NCBI GenBank assembly: GCA_947258815.1
Contig: CAMYJW010000025.1
Coordinates: 59,840 to 123,839, forward strand
DNA length: 64,000 nucleotides
Source of the DNA: an uncultured Sphingomonadaceae bacterium
Lineage (GTDB): Bacteria; Pseudomonadota; Alphaproteobacteria; Sphingomonadales; Sphingomonadaceae
Reading direction: 5' to 3'
The first letter of the stretch is position 1; every line of letters starts with the position of its first letter. Shown in pieces: positions 33,861-43,584 of the stretch. Made by a program: the position numbers and the translations under genes. The notes beneath the pieces are model-generated. The model saw nothing but the letters and a program-made list of their open reading frames with translations, was not told the origin of the DNA and searched no databases.

Positions 33861-34421
33861 CTAGCCTGTTTGATCCAGCGCCTCTTCATGCGCCTGAAGG
33901 TCGACAGGTGTCACCGGCTGAATCGTGGAAACGGCATGTTTGTAGGCCAGCTGGACATAGCCTTCACGTTCAAGCAGCACGCAGAACAGATCATACGCAG
34001 CCACCCTGCCCTGAAGCATGACACCATTTACCAGGAACATGGTGACCTGAACGGCCTCTGCGCGGATGCTTGACAGGAAAACGTCCTGGAGCAGCCGAAC
34101 TTTCTTGCCTGATCCGTCAACGCTGGGGAACTGCGCCGCCTCGACGGGCACCGTTGGCATGATCGTGGAGACAGCATGTTTGTAAACCAGCTGTGTCTGA
34201 CCATCGCGCCGCAGAAGAATGGAGAAATTATCAAACCACGTGATGATGCCTTGCAGTTTCACGCCCTTCACCAGGAACATGGTGACGGACACCTTGTTCT
34301 TGCGCAGCAGATTCAGGAAGTGATCCTGCAGGTTCTGATCCTTGGCGCCACTGCTTTTGGGTGGTTCAGCAACTTCAACCGGCTTGGGTTTGGGACGAGC
34401 TGAAAGCGTACGTTCGGCCAT
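33861..34421 (-). CDS. hfq: Hfq with two tandem Sm domains
   Basis: Hfq is the RNA chaperone that pairs small RNAs with mRNAs. This 186-residue form has two complete Sm domains: residues about 30-90 ([21 protein letters not shown] ends in YKHAVSTI) and about 110-170 ([10 protein letters not shown] through YKHAVSTI). Both keep the proximal-face Gln and the YKHA loop. A 20-residue linker joins them. Double-Sm Hfq is reported in Zymomonas and related Sphingomonadales, where three copies could mimic the usual hexamer. The start at 34421 has GGAG seven bases upstream; the frame extends to 34463. Confidence 0.95.
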   Translation of the reverse strand: MAERTLSARPKPKPVEVAEPPKSSGAKDQNLQDHFLNLLRKNKVSVTMFLVKGVKLQGIITWFDNFSILLRRDGQTQLVYKHAVSTIMPTVPVEAAQFPSVDGSGKKVRLLQDVFLSSIRAEAVQVTMFLVNGVMLQGRVAAYDLFCVLLEREGYVQLAYKHAVSTIQPVTPVDLQAHEEALDQTG

Positions 34422-34553
34422 TATAGTCTCCATATTATTGGCAGTCGCTTGTGCGATCCGCAATCTGGACGGGACACTGCCCCGACCGCTTCTCCATTCA
34501 CCTAATACAGTTTTGCTGCAGTGCGGTAAACTCCAAAATATAGCGGTGACTGA

Positions 34554-35951
34554 TTAACCTTCACTGTCCGTCTGCTTTTCAAGCTCGCGTTTCTCGGTCA
34601 TTCCCAACAACTTGAGCTTACGGTGCAGTGCCGATCGCTCCATCCCGATAAATGCCGCGGTTTTCGAGATATTGCCGGAAAACCGGCGAATCTGGACTTT
34701 CAGATACTCCCTCTCGAAGCTTTCCCGCGCTTCGCGCAGTGGCGCGCTCATCAACACCGAAACTCCGGTATCGCCCGGTACTTCGGTGTTGAAAATTTCC
34801 GGCGGCAACATGCCCGCTTCGATGCGCCCCAGCTTTTCGCGCGGGGTCATGATCACGGTGCGCTCCACCACATTGCGCAACTGGCGGACGTTTCCTGGCC
34901 AGCTATAGGCCTGAAGCGCATTCATCGCATCATCGGCCACAATCGGCGGAGACACGCCCTGTTCGTTCGCATAACGCGCGAAAAAGTGCTCCACCAGCGC
35001 CGGGATATCCTCTCGCCTCTCATGCAAGGCAGGCACGTTCACGGGAACGACATTGAGCCGGTAAAACAGGTCTTCGCGAAAGCGGCGCTGCTCAATTTCA
35101 TGTTCAAGATCGCGCGATGTGGACGAAACGACGCGCACGTCCACCCGCAGCTGGCGATTGCCCCCTACTCTTGCAAATGTCTGTTCGGTCAGCACGCGCA
35201 GAATACGGGCCTGGGTCGACAGAGGCATATCCGCAACCTCATCGAAATACAGCGTTCCGCCGTCCGCCATCTCCAGCAACCCCGGCCTGACAAGGCTGCC
35301 TTCCTGCTCTTCGCCAAACAGTTCCTGCTCAAATCGCTCAGGCGTGATTCGCGCCGAATTGACGCAGACGAATGCGTTGCCCGCACGCGTGCTCCAGCTG
35401 TGCAACAAACGCGCGGCGACTTCCTTGCCGGCGCCGGCAGGTCCGCTGATGAGCAATCTGCTGCCCGTGCCCGCAACGCGCTTGAGTGTCGCCCGAACCT
35501 GGTTGATCGCCGAACTGGCGCCCGTGAACTCTTCCCCCGCCGTCACATCCTGACGCAATCGCGCGTTTTCACGGCGCAGGCGTTCCGTTTCGGTCGCTCT
35601 GGCCACCAGATGGAGAAGCTTCTCCGCCTCAAACGGTTTTTCAATAAAGTCCACCGCACCGCGCCCGATGGCCGCAACCGCGGTATCGATGTTTCCGTGA
35701 CCGGAAAAAATGATCACGGGCAGCTCCGGCTCACGCGCCTTGATCTCATCAAGCACTTCAAGGCCATCCATCGCGCTGCCGTGAAGCCAGACATCCAGCA
35801 GCACAAGCGAGGGCCGTCTTTCATCGACAGCGCGCAGCGCCGCATCGCTGTCACCCGCGGTGCGGCATTCATAGCCTTCATCGCTCAGCACGCCGGCGAC
35901 AAGCTCACGAATGTCGCGCTCATCATCTACGATCAGGATATCTAGTGCCAT
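34554..35951 (-). CDS. ntrX: Response regulator NtrX
   Basis: The 465-residue protein has a receiver domain with the phospho-acceptor in VLLDVWL, an AAA+ domain with a Walker A-like GPAGAGKE, Walker B-like LYFDEVADMP, and a C-terminal Fis-type HTH (ISKTAAFIGMERSALHRKL). The GAFTGA loop needed to contact sigma54 is replaced by EEQEGSLVRPG, as in other alphaproteobacterial NtrX proteins, so it probably regulates sigma70 promoters. It follows ntrY by 10 bases. The start at 35951 begins MALDILIVDDE; the longer frame overlaps ntrY. Confidence 0.94.
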   Translation of the reverse strand: MALDILIVDDERDIRELVAGVLSDEGYECRTAGDSDAALRAVDERRPSLVLLDVWLHGSAMDGLEVLDEIKAREPELPVIIFSGHGNIDTAVAAIGRGAVDFIEKPFEAEKLLHLVARATETERLRRENARLRQDVTAGEEFTGASSAINQVRATLKRVAGTGSRLLISGPAGAGKEVAARLLHSWSTRAGNAFVCVNSARITPERFEQELFGEEQEGSLVRPGLLEMADGGTLYFDEVADMPLSTQARILRVLTEQTFARVGGNRQLRVDVRVVSSTSRDLEHEIEQRRFREDLFYRLNVVPVNVPALHERREDIPALVEHFFARYANEQGVSPPIVADDAMNALQAYSWPGNVRQLRNVVERTVIMTPREKLGRIEAGMLPPEIFNTEVPGDTGVSVLMSAPLREARESFEREYLKVQIRRFSGNISKTAAFIGMERSALHRKLKLLGMTEKRELEKQTDSEG

Positions 35952-35961
35952 ACAACTTTCT

Positions 35962-38184
35962 TCATTCCGCCGCCTCCGCGTCCCGCCTTTGAATGGCTGG
36001 ATCGCATGCAAAGCTCATACTCACGCATGTTCCGCCGCCTTGTGTCGCAGAGAACGACATTTCGCCACCGTGCTCCTCAACGATCTTGTTGACGATGGCG
36101 AGGCCCAGCCCGGTGCCCTTCTCACGACTTGTCACATAGGGTTCGACAATCCGCTCGCGATCCTGCGGCAGCCCGATGCCGTTGTCGGTAATCCTGACCA
36201 GAACCGCCTCGTCCGCTTTCCTGACCTCAACCGAGATTCGGCCCTGAAAATCGCCCTTCTCGCGTTTCGCCCGCGCTTCAACGGCTTCCGCCGCGTTCTT
36301 GAGAACATTCGTCATCGCCTGTCCGAACTGGTGGCGATCGCACGCGATCGTCTCGATATCCTTGTCGGAGGCGAAACTGTAGGCAAGCTCGGTGTGGGAG
36401 ACTTCCTGAAGGAACAGGGCCTGTCTCGCCAGCGCGACCGGATCTTCGGTGCGGAAAATGGGTTTGGGCAGCCGCGCGAATGACGAAAATTCGTCAACCA
36501 TGGTTCTGAGATCGCCCACTTGCCTGATGATCGTGCTGGTCAGTTCTTCAAACAGTTCTGGACTGTCAGTGATCTGTTTGCGGTATCGCCTGTTCAGCCG
36601 TTCGGTCGCCAGCTGGATCGGCGTCAGCGGGTTCTTGATCTCATGGGCAATACGGCGTGCGACATCGGACCATGCCGCCTGTCGCTGATCTACAAGCTGG
36701 CGCGTAATATCCTCAAAGGTAATGACATGGCCGGTCCGGTCACGACTGATCCGTACCGCCAGCGTCAGCAGATCGCCCGATTTGTTGTACTGAACGATGC
36801 CCCCTTCGGTCTGGCTTTCCACCATCGCCGCGATTTGCGGCGCAAGGTCAGCCAGAGAAAGCCCGACAGGACCGGGCGAACCGCGCTGGAGCAGAAGTTC
36901 CTGCGCCGTGCTGTTCATCAGCAGAACGTGTCCTTTCGCATCGAGCGACACGATCCCGGCAGTCACCGATTCAAGCACCGCCTCGATAAAGGCATGGCGT
37001 TCCTGAACCTGCTGATTGGCGCTGACCAGATCCTGCGTCTGTTTCTCGATTTGCGCGGTCATCCGGTTGAACGCGCGGTTAAGCAGGCCGATTTCATCGG
37101 GGCCGGTCCGGCCTGAAACCCGCAATGCGAAGTTTCCGCTGCCCACCCGCCGCGCGGCATCGACAAGTTGGTAAAGCGGCTTCACCTGGCGATCGGCGAA
37201 CCGCAACGCAAACCATACCGATAGACCGACAAGCGCCAATGACGCCACGAACAGGGCCACGTTGAAACGCAATTGCAAAACGCGCGCGCGCCCCGTCAGA
37301 ACTTCATAGGCCTGCACGATATTTTCAGCGCGCTGCCCCTGACTGAAAGCAAGCAGATCGGAGCTTCTGGCAGTATAGAGATATATACCTGTGCGGCGAT
37401 CGATCGGGATGACCGCCTCAATCCTGTTGGCATCGGCATCGACCACCAGCGGTTCGCCCGTCTCCAGTCGTTTGAGTATCTCGGGGGTAACGCTTTCATG
37501 CGTCCTCGTTCCCTCGGGATCGACAATTGCAGCCGTGCGCAGCTTGCCATCGTTGCCTTTTTGAAGAATTGCCGATTCGGTCAGCTTTCGGTTGACGACC
37601 TGATAGGAATAAAACTCGGCAAATTCGGGACTGGCAATCGATTCACGGCTTAGAAAACTGCCGATATCCTCGGCCATCGCGACCGATTCATAACCAACGT
37701 CACGCTGCGCCTGCTCATAATAGCCGCGCGCAAGCTTGTTCGCGTTTTCCAGCATTCCGCGAGAGTTGTCCGAAAACCAGAATTCCGCGCCCGACTGGAA
37801 CAGCAACGAGGCAAAAATAACCACGAGCAGAGTGGGAACCGCCGAAATCAGCGAGAAAATGAACACAAGCCGGACATGCATGCGCCCGGTTCCGCCAATC
37901 GTCTCCGCCGCGCGGCGCAGCGCCATGCGGCGGCCAAGCAGCACCAGAATGGCCATCGCCGGAAACAGGGTGCCGACAAGCAGGAACGCCGTCAGATTCG
38001 TGGGAAGCAGCGCGCCTTTATCGGCCTGCGCGTCAAGCGTGATCCAGGTCGTGGCGGTCATGATCAGAAACGCCAGAACCGCGGTGATTTCCATGACCGC
38101 AAACAGGTTCGCCCGGCGCGCGGCTACCTGCGCCCTGCGCCACCATCGCGGCCAATGTCGTGCGACTGGTGCTTGCTGCTCCAT
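35962..38184 (-). CDS. ntrY: Sensor histidine kinase NtrY
   Basis: NtrY is the membrane sensor partnered with NtrX. Hydrophobic segments near residues 30-50, 65-85 and 95-125 and another at about 300 frame a large periplasmic sensing region. HAMP (about 325-380), PAS (about 395-500), the phospho-acceptor in HEIKNPLTPIQLATERL, and an ATPase domain with NVLKNAAEAV and DNGIGLP follow. The 740-residue length is typical. It is encoded downstream of ntrC with a 59-base gap. Confidence 0.94.
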   Translation of the reverse strand: MEQQAPVARHWPRWWRRAQVAARRANLFAVMEITAVLAFLIMTATTWITLDAQADKGALLPTNLTAFLLVGTLFPAMAILVLLGRRMALRRAAETIGGTGRMHVRLVFIFSLISAVPTLLVVIFASLLFQSGAEFWFSDNSRGMLENANKLARGYYEQAQRDVGYESVAMAEDIGSFLSRESIASPEFAEFYSYQVVNRKLTESAILQKGNDGKLRTAAIVDPEGTRTHESVTPEILKRLETGEPLVVDADANRIEAVIPIDRRTGIYLYTARSSDLLAFSQGQRAENIVQAYEVLTGRARVLQLRFNVALFVASLALVGLSVWFALRFADRQVKPLYQLVDAARRVGSGNFALRVSGRTGPDEIGLLNRAFNRMTAQIEKQTQDLVSANQQVQERHAFIEAVLESVTAGIVSLDAKGHVLLMNSTAQELLLQRGSPGPVGLSLADLAPQIAAMVESQTEGGIVQYNKSGDLLTLAVRISRDRTGHVITFEDITRQLVDQRQAAWSDVARRIAHEIKNPLTPIQLATERLNRRYRKQITDSPELFEELTSTIIRQVGDLRTMVDEFSSFARLPKPIFRTEDPVALARQALFLQEVSHTELAYSFASDKDIETIACDRHQFGQAMTNVLKNAAEAVEARAKREKGDFQGRISVEVRKADEAVLVRITDNGIGLPQDRERIVEPYVTSREKGTGLGLAIVNKIVEEHGGEMSFSATQGGGTCVSMSFACDPAIQRRDAEAAE

Positions 38185-38243
38185 AGTTGCGCCGTTACGA
38201 CACTACTGTTGCAAAAATGCAAGTGGATTTAGAGCCAGAGCCT

Positions 38244-39662
38244 TCAAATCTTGCGCGTAAACGCATCGGGATCGAGCGCAAGTTCGCTGATCCGTTTGCG
38301 CAACGTATTGCGATTGATACCCAGCATCCTTGCCGCACGAACCTGATTTCCGCCGGTTTCGTCAAGAATCCTGGCGATAAGCGGCTTTTCGAACGCCGCC
38401 AGCGCGGCGGCGTAAATCGTCCCGGCGGGAGGTCTGTTATCAGCCAGCCAATGGCCGATCGCCTCTTCCAGGTTCGAACTGGTGGCCGCACCAGGCGAGT
38501 CACCGGCGCCCTCTTCAAAAAGCAGCGGCGCCACGGTATCCGCATCGATCAGATCCTCGCGCGCAAACAGCGCCAGCCTGAAAATGAAATTCTTGAGTTC
38601 GCGCACGTTGCCACGCCACGGCTGTTGCCCCAGCAGCCTTGCCGCATCGTCGGTGAGTTGCCGGCGCGGCAGCCCTTCGTTTGCGGCAACCTGCAGAAAA
38701 TAGCGCGACAGCGCATCCACATCCTCCAGTCGCTCACGCAAGGGCGGCATCTGGATCGGCACCACGTTCAGCCGGTAATACAAATCTTCGCGAAACTTTC
38801 CTTCGGCGATCAGCGGCGCGAGATCCTTGTTGGTCGCGGCGATGACGCGCACATCCGGGGAAACCTCCTCGTGCCCGCCCACGCGCCGGATCTTGCCGGA
38901 CTGGAGCGCCCTTAGCAGCCGTGTCTGCGCTTCCATCGGCATATCGCCGATTTCATCGAGGAACAGCGTGCCGCCCGCCGCCTGTTCGAATTTGCCGATG
39001 TGCCGCGCGACGGCGCCGGTAAACGCGCCCTTTTCATGGCCGAAAAGTTCGCTTTCTATCAGTTCGGCGGGAATTGCCGCGGTATTCACGGCGATGAACG
39101 GCCCGGTTCTGCGCTTGCCCAGTTCGTGGATCGCTTCGGCCACAAGTTCCTTGCCCGTGCCGGATTCGCCCAGGATAAGCACAGTCAGATCATTGTTGAG
39201 AACGCGCGTAATCATCCTGAAAACGGATTGCATGGCCGGGCTTCGCCCCACGAGCGGAACATCATCGCCGATCGGCACATCGTCGCCACCCGACGCCGCG
39301 CCGGGGCTTTTTGCGGCTGCCTGACGGACCGTTCTGGCCAGTTCATCAATGTCAAACGGTTTGGGGAAGTATTCGAACGCGCCGGTGTCGGTAGCTCTGA
39401 CAGCCGTATCCAGCGTGTTCTGAGCGGAAAGGATAACCACGGGCAGATCGGGATAGATCGCCCGCACCCCGCCCAGACTTTCGATGCCGTCGCCATCGGG
39501 CAACATCACATCGGTCAGAAGCACGGAGAAATGATCGCCCATCAACAGCCGGTCACGCTCTGCAATAGTATCGCAGCTGGTCACTTCCATGCCTTCGTCT
39601 TCAAGCGCCGCAGTGATAACCAGCGCGATCGAAGGATCGTCTTCTACCAGCAGAATCCTCAT
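38244..39662 (-). CDS. ntrC: Nitrogen regulation response regulator NtrC
   Basis: NtrC activates sigma54 promoters for nitrogen scavenging when phosphorylated. The receiver domain has Asp51 in LLTDVMLPDGDG. The AAA+ domain has Walker A GESGTGKE, an intact GAFTGA loop in GHEKGAFTGA, and Walker B TLFLDEIGDMP. The Fis-type HTH at the C-terminus reads VRAARMLGINRNTLRKRI. The length is 472 residues. It overlaps ntrB by 4 bases. Confidence 0.95.
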   Translation of the reverse strand: MRILLVEDDPSIALVITAALEDEGMEVTSCDTIAERDRLLMGDHFSVLLTDVMLPDGDGIESLGGVRAIYPDLPVVILSAQNTLDTAVRATDTGAFEYFPKPFDIDELARTVRQAAAKSPGAASGGDDVPIGDDVPLVGRSPAMQSVFRMITRVLNNDLTVLILGESGTGKELVAEAIHELGKRRTGPFIAVNTAAIPAELIESELFGHEKGAFTGAVARHIGKFEQAAGGTLFLDEIGDMPMEAQTRLLRALQSGKIRRVGGHEEVSPDVRVIAATNKDLAPLIAEGKFREDLYYRLNVVPIQMPPLRERLEDVDALSRYFLQVAANEGLPRRQLTDDAARLLGQQPWRGNVRELKNFIFRLALFAREDLIDADTVAPLLFEEGAGDSPGAATSSNLEEAIGHWLADNRPPAGTIYAAALAAFEKPLIARILDETGGNQVRAARMLGINRNTLRKRISELALDPDAFTRKI

Positions 39663-40780
39663 CCGGCCTGTTTCCTCTGGCTGTGCGTTTCATCGCCTGC
39701 GGTTGCCAGCGGAAGGTATATCCGAAAGTGCGTAAGCCCGTGTTTTTCGTCCCGCTCGTGAATGATAAGTCCGTTCATGTTGTGCAGCAGCTTGCGAACC
39801 AGGGCGAGCCCAAGCCCCTGGCCGGACTTCTTGGACGTGACGAACGGTTCGAACATGTGTTCCCGCACGTCAGCCGGCACGCCCGGCCCATTGTCACTCA
39901 CGCGAATTTCGAAATGCAGCCGAACGGGCGAACCGCTTTTGCCCGCTTGCAGCTGAATACCGCTGGAAAACCGGGTGCCCACAACGATCCGGGCAGCCTT
40001 CACACCCTTGCACGCTTCACGCGCATTGGAAATCAGGTTGATCAGAACCTGCACAAGTTCGTTTGGGTTGCCAAACGCCGGTGGCAGGGAAGGATCGAAT
40101 TCCTCCCTGATATCTATACCCCTACTTTCTCCTGCGGCGTCGATAACCGCAACTGCACGGCGGATGGCTTCGTGCGGATTGCACGCTTCGACGGGTGACG
40201 TCGTCTTGCCACTCAACACCTGCATCTGTCCGATAAGCGTGGCGATCCGATCGACTTCGGCCGTAATCAGATCGGTCATCGCGCGATCGACCTCACCGAT
40301 CTTGCGTCTCAGCAGCTGTGCCGCGCCGCGAATTCCTGCCAGTGGATTCTTGATTTCATGGGCAAGGATTTCCGGCCCCCTCAGGATAGAATCGTTTGTT
40401 CCGCCCGGATCGTCGCCAAGCGCTTCGATCGCGCTGTTATCGTTCAGGGTAAGCAACTGCCAACCGGGCGTATCGGCCACCGGCGCGGCAGTCAGATCGG
40501 TTCTGCGGTGGCCGACCCCGGCAATGAGCATGTCTATCCCGCGCGCGGAGACGGGCGCTTCGCCACCCTCAAGCCGCGCAATCAGCTTGGGATCGTCAAA
40601 CACCAGAATATCGCTCAGGCTTCGGCCGTTAAGCCGCCGCGCGCTTTGACCGAGGAACTGTTCGGCGGCGGGGTTCGCACTCGCAACCTGCATGTCGGGC
40701 GTTAACAGAACAACGGCGAGCGGAAGGCTTGCGAGCTGCCGCTGCGCATCGGGAGAAGCAGCAACGGTGGCGACTGTCAT
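39659..40780 (-). CDS. ntrB: Nitrogen regulation sensor kinase NtrB
   Basis: NtrB is the soluble kinase/phosphatase of NtrC and answers to PII proteins. A PAS domain (about residues 15-125) precedes the phospho-acceptor in LAHEIKNPLAGIRGAAQLL and an ATPase domain with LISNAREA, DNGPGVP and GQGLGLALV. The 373-residue length fits. It overlaps dusB upstream by 4 bases; the dusB-ntrB-ntrC order is common in alphaproteobacteria. Confidence 0.94.
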   Translation of the reverse strand: MTVATVAASPDAQRQLASLPLAVVLLTPDMQVASANPAAEQFLGQSARRLNGRSLSDILVFDDPKLIARLEGGEAPVSARGIDMLIAGVGHRRTDLTAAPVADTPGWQLLTLNDNSAIEALGDDPGGTNDSILRGPEILAHEIKNPLAGIRGAAQLLRRKIGEVDRAMTDLITAEVDRIATLIGQMQVLSGKTTSPVEACNPHEAIRRAVAVIDAAGESRGIDIREEFDPSLPPAFGNPNELVQVLINLISNAREACKGVKAARIVVGTRFSSGIQLQAGKSGSPVRLHFEIRVSDNGPGVPADVREHMFEPFVTSKKSGQGLGLALVRKLLHNMNGLIIHERDEKHGLTHFRIYLPLATAGDETHSQRKQAG

Positions 40781-41793
40781 GCAGCCCGTCGCGACAGATA
40801 GGGCGCATAGAACTCATTGATATGCCGGATAACCGCATCGGCATCGTCCATCACGTTGACCTGCTGGCGAAATTCGGCGGAGCGCGGCATGCCTTTGGTG
40901 TACCATCCCAGATGCTTGCGGGCCATCTTGACGGCCACATCGCGGCCATAGTGCTCAAGCATGGCGATGTAATGTTCGAGCATCACCGAATGGCGTTCAT
41001 CGATAGACGGATCGGCAAGCTGCGTGCCATGATCAAGCCAGTGCATCACCTGTGCCAGCAGCCAGGGCCGGCCATAGGCGCCCCGCCCAATCATCAGGCC
41101 GTCAGCGCCTGACTGTTCAAGTGCGCGCGCGCTGTCTTCAATCGAACAGATATCGCCATTGACGACAACGGGAACCGAAACCGCATCCTTGACCTTGCGA
41201 ACGAAAGCCCAGTCAGCGCTTCCCTTGTACATCTGGTTACGCGTGCGTCCGTGAACGGTGATCATCTGCGCGCCGATATCCTGCGCGATTCTGGCAAGTT
41301 CTGGCGCATTGAGACTGGCATGATCCCAGCCCATCCGCATTTTCACGGTAACCGGGACGTTCACCGCCTTCACGGTCGCTTCGATCAGGCTGGCAGCCAG
41401 CCTGAGATCGCGCATCAGCGCCGATCCGGCTTCTCCGTTCGTCACCTTGCGCACGGGGCAGCCCATGTTGATGTCGATGATTGCCGCGCCCTTGCCTTCG
41501 CTCAGCCTGGCCGCCTCGCCCATCGTGTGTGGATCGCAACCGACAAGCTGCATCGAGACAGGCTCTTCAGCGGAATCCCACATCGCCTTGCGGATCGACT
41601 GGCGCGTTTCGCGAATGGCCGCCGGGCTGGCGATCATCTCGGTGACGTTCAGGCCCGATCCGAACCGCCGCACAAGCCGACGGAACGGCAAATCCGTCAC
41701 GCCTGTCATCGGCGCAAGGATTACCGGGCTGGCGATCTCAACCGGACCGACACGGATCGGTTTCAACTGCGGTGGTTTCGGAAGGTCGCTCAT
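40777..41793 (-). CDS. dusB: tRNA-dihydrouridine synthase B
   Basis: DusB reduces specific uridines in tRNA using FMN. The TIM-barrel N-terminus VILAPMTGVTDLPFR, the catalytic Cys in DINMGCPVRKV, VTVKMRMGW, ITVHGRTRNQMY and the FMN phosphate site MIGRGAYGRPWL are all present. The ATG at 41793 is chosen; in-frame starts at 41802 and 41805 exist. It heads the ntrBC operon and is divergent from ispDF with a 77-base gap. Confidence 0.92.
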   Translation of the reverse strand: MSDLPKPPQLKPIRVGPVEIASPVILAPMTGVTDLPFRRLVRRFGSGLNVTEMIASPAAIRETRQSIRKAMWDSAEEPVSMQLVGCDPHTMGEAARLSEGKGAAIIDINMGCPVRKVTNGEAGSALMRDLRLAASLIEATVKAVNVPVTVKMRMGWDHASLNAPELARIAQDIGAQMITVHGRTRNQMYKGSADWAFVRKVKDAVSVPVVVNGDICSIEDSARALEQSGADGLMIGRGAYGRPWLLAQVMHWLDHGTQLADPSIDERHSVMLEHYIAMLEHYGRDVAVKMARKHLGWYTKGMPRSAEFRQQVNVMDDADAVIRHINEFYAPYLSRRAA

Positions 41794-41870
41794 CGCACCC
41801 ATCACTGCCTAAAAAACAGGCAGCGCATAGTGGATTGCCCTGCGAACAGCAAGCAGTTACCGGCAAGCGC

Positions 41871-43019
41871 ATGTCCGATCCTTGTTCCTTCACCGCCACA
41901 GCGGCAATCGTCGTCGCAGCCGGGCGCGGGCATCGCGCGGGCCAGAACCGTCCCAAACAGTTTGCCAACTGGCGGGGAAAGCCAGTGGTCCGCCATTCCG
42001 TCGAGACACTGCGCAAGGCGGGCATTGCGCCGGTTATCGTCGTCATTCCCGCAGGTATGGAAGACATTGCGGCGGCATGCCTGACGGATTTGGACGATGT
42101 TGTTATCGTGACTGGCGACACCACGCGGCAGGGTTCGGTGCTTCGCGGGCTGGAAGCGCTGGAACCGGCCTCCCCTGCCCGCGTTCTGATCCACGATGCC
42201 GCGCGGCCGGCGTTGCCTGTGGACGTTATCGGGCGACTTTGCGACGCGCTGGATCGCCACGCGGGCGCCATTCCGGTTCTGCCTGTTGTGGACAGCCTTT
42301 CATTCGACAATGATGGCCTCATGGGCGATCCGGCGGATCGCGACCGGTTACGCCGGGTTCAGACACCTCAGGCCTTCGGATTCTCAACCATTCTCGAAGC
42401 CCATCGCAGCTGGACCGGCCAGCGGGACGCGGGCGACGATGCGCAAGTAGCCCGCGCGGCCGGGGTGGAAATCGCGCTCGTCGAAGGAGACGAAACCTTG
42501 CACAAGCTTACTTTCGCCTCCGATTTCGAAACGGACCTTCCGCCCGTGCGGATCGGCACCGGATACGATGTTCATCGTCTCGCAATCGGAGAGTCATTAT
42601 GGCTTTGCGGTGTGAAGATAGACCATGATCGGGGCCTTTCGGGCCACAGCGATGCCGATGTTGCCGTGCATGCGCTGGTTGATGCCATGTTCGGCGCCAT
42701 CGGTTCCGGCGATATCGGGCAGCATTTCCCGCCTTCCGACCCGCAATGGCGCGGCGCTTCGTCCGATCGGTTCCTGTCTTACGCGGCAGAACGGATTGCC
42801 GATGCGGGATACCGCGTTGGCAATGCCGATCTCACGATCGTTTGCGAGGCGCCGAAAATTGCGCCCCATCGCGATGCCATGCGCAGCAGGCTCGCGGAAA
42901 TCATCGGCGTTGACACCGCCGCCATTAGCGTCAAGGCGACGACAACCGAAAAGCTGGGTCTTACCGGTCGCGAGGAAGGTATTGCCGCACAAGCCGTCGT
43001 TTGTCTGATCAGATGCTGA
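41871..43019 (+). CDS. ispDF: Bifunctional IspD/IspF isoprenoid enzyme
   Basis: Two steps of the MEP pathway are fused. Residues about 1-220 are IspD (4-diphosphocytidyl-2-C-methyl-D-erythritol synthase) with AAGRGHRAGQNRPKQF, HDAARP and RRVQTPQAF. Residues about 223-382 are IspF (2-C-methyl-D-erythritol 2,4-cyclodiphosphate synthase) with GTGYDVHRL, LSGHSDADVAVHAL, GDIGQHFPPSD and VKATTTEKLG. Fusion is common in alphaproteobacteria. The ATG at 41871 (MSDPCSF) is preferred over the upstream 41772. Confidence 0.95.
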   Translation: MSDPCSFTATAAIVVAAGRGHRAGQNRPKQFANWRGKPVVRHSVETLRKAGIAPVIVVIPAGMEDIAAACLTDLDDVVIVTGDTTRQGSVLRGLEALEPASPARVLIHDAARPALPVDVIGRLCDALDRHAGAIPVLPVVDSLSFDNDGLMGDPADRDRLRRVQTPQAFGFSTILEAHRSWTGQRDAGDDAQVARAAGVEIALVEGDETLHKLTFASDFETDLPPVRIGTGYDVHRLAIGESLWLCGVKIDHDRGLSGHSDADVAVHALVDAMFGAIGSGDIGQHFPPSDPQWRGASSDRFLSYAAERIADAGYRVGNADLTIVCEAPKIAPHRDAMRSRLAEIIGVDTAAISVKATTTEKLGLTGREEGIAAQAVVCLIRC

Positions 43020-43048
43020 ATGCTGCCAGTTTGCCAAAGGATCACCCC

Positions 43049-43579
43049 ATGAAAAAGTCTGCACTTCCGTTTGCCGCTCTTCTTGCGCTGGTTCCCGGCC
43101 TGGCCCAGGCAAGCGAAAAGCCCTGTCTGACACAGACAGAATTTTCCTCGCTTGCCGGATATGCGCTCCCCAGTGTCATTTCGGGCGCGAACAAGCGTTG
43201 CGAAACGGCCCTGCCGGACGATGCTTTTCTGCGCGCAAGCGGAGCCGGACTGGCCGATCGCTATGCCTCGCGCAAGGACGGCGTCTGGCCTGAAGCCAAA
43301 TCGGCGTTCATCAAGCTCAGCCAGGCGCGCGACGACAAGGCTGCCGCGCTGTTCGGCACGATGTCTGACGATACGCTTCAGGAAATCGTGGACGTGATGC
43401 TTGAAGGCATGGTGATCCAGGAAATTCCGCTCGAAAAGTGCGGTACGATCGACAGCTTCGTGCGCCTCCTGGCCCCGCTTCCACCGGAAAACACCGCAGA
43501 CCTGATCGGCCTGACCGCTGGCCTTGTCAGCAATGGCAAGGAGGGCAAAGTCGGCAAGATCTCGATTTGCCAGAACTGA
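43049..43579 (+). CDS. Exported hypothetical protein, 176 aa
   Basis: MKKSALPFAALLALVPGLAQA is a clear signal peptide; the mature protein of about 155 residues has four cysteines (EKPCLTQ, NKRCET, EKCGT, ISICQN) that could form two disulfides in the periplasm. The rest is mainly helical with no recognised domain. GGAT lies upstream of the ATG at 43049. It sits between ispDF and pncC, spaced by 29 and 5 bases. Confidence 0.75.
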   Translation: MKKSALPFAALLALVPGLAQASEKPCLTQTEFSSLAGYALPSVISGANKRCETALPDDAFLRASGAGLADRYASRKDGVWPEAKSAFIKLSQARDDKAAALFGTMSDDTLQEIVDVMLEGMVIQEIPLEKCGTIDSFVRLLAPLPPENTADLIGLTAGLVSNGKEGKVGKISICQN

Positions 43580-43584
43580 CAGCC

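Noticed and set aside
34623..35945. Plus-strand frame of 440 codons opposite ntrX
   Set aside because: Complete overlap with an unmistakable NtrX gene and typical shadow composition.
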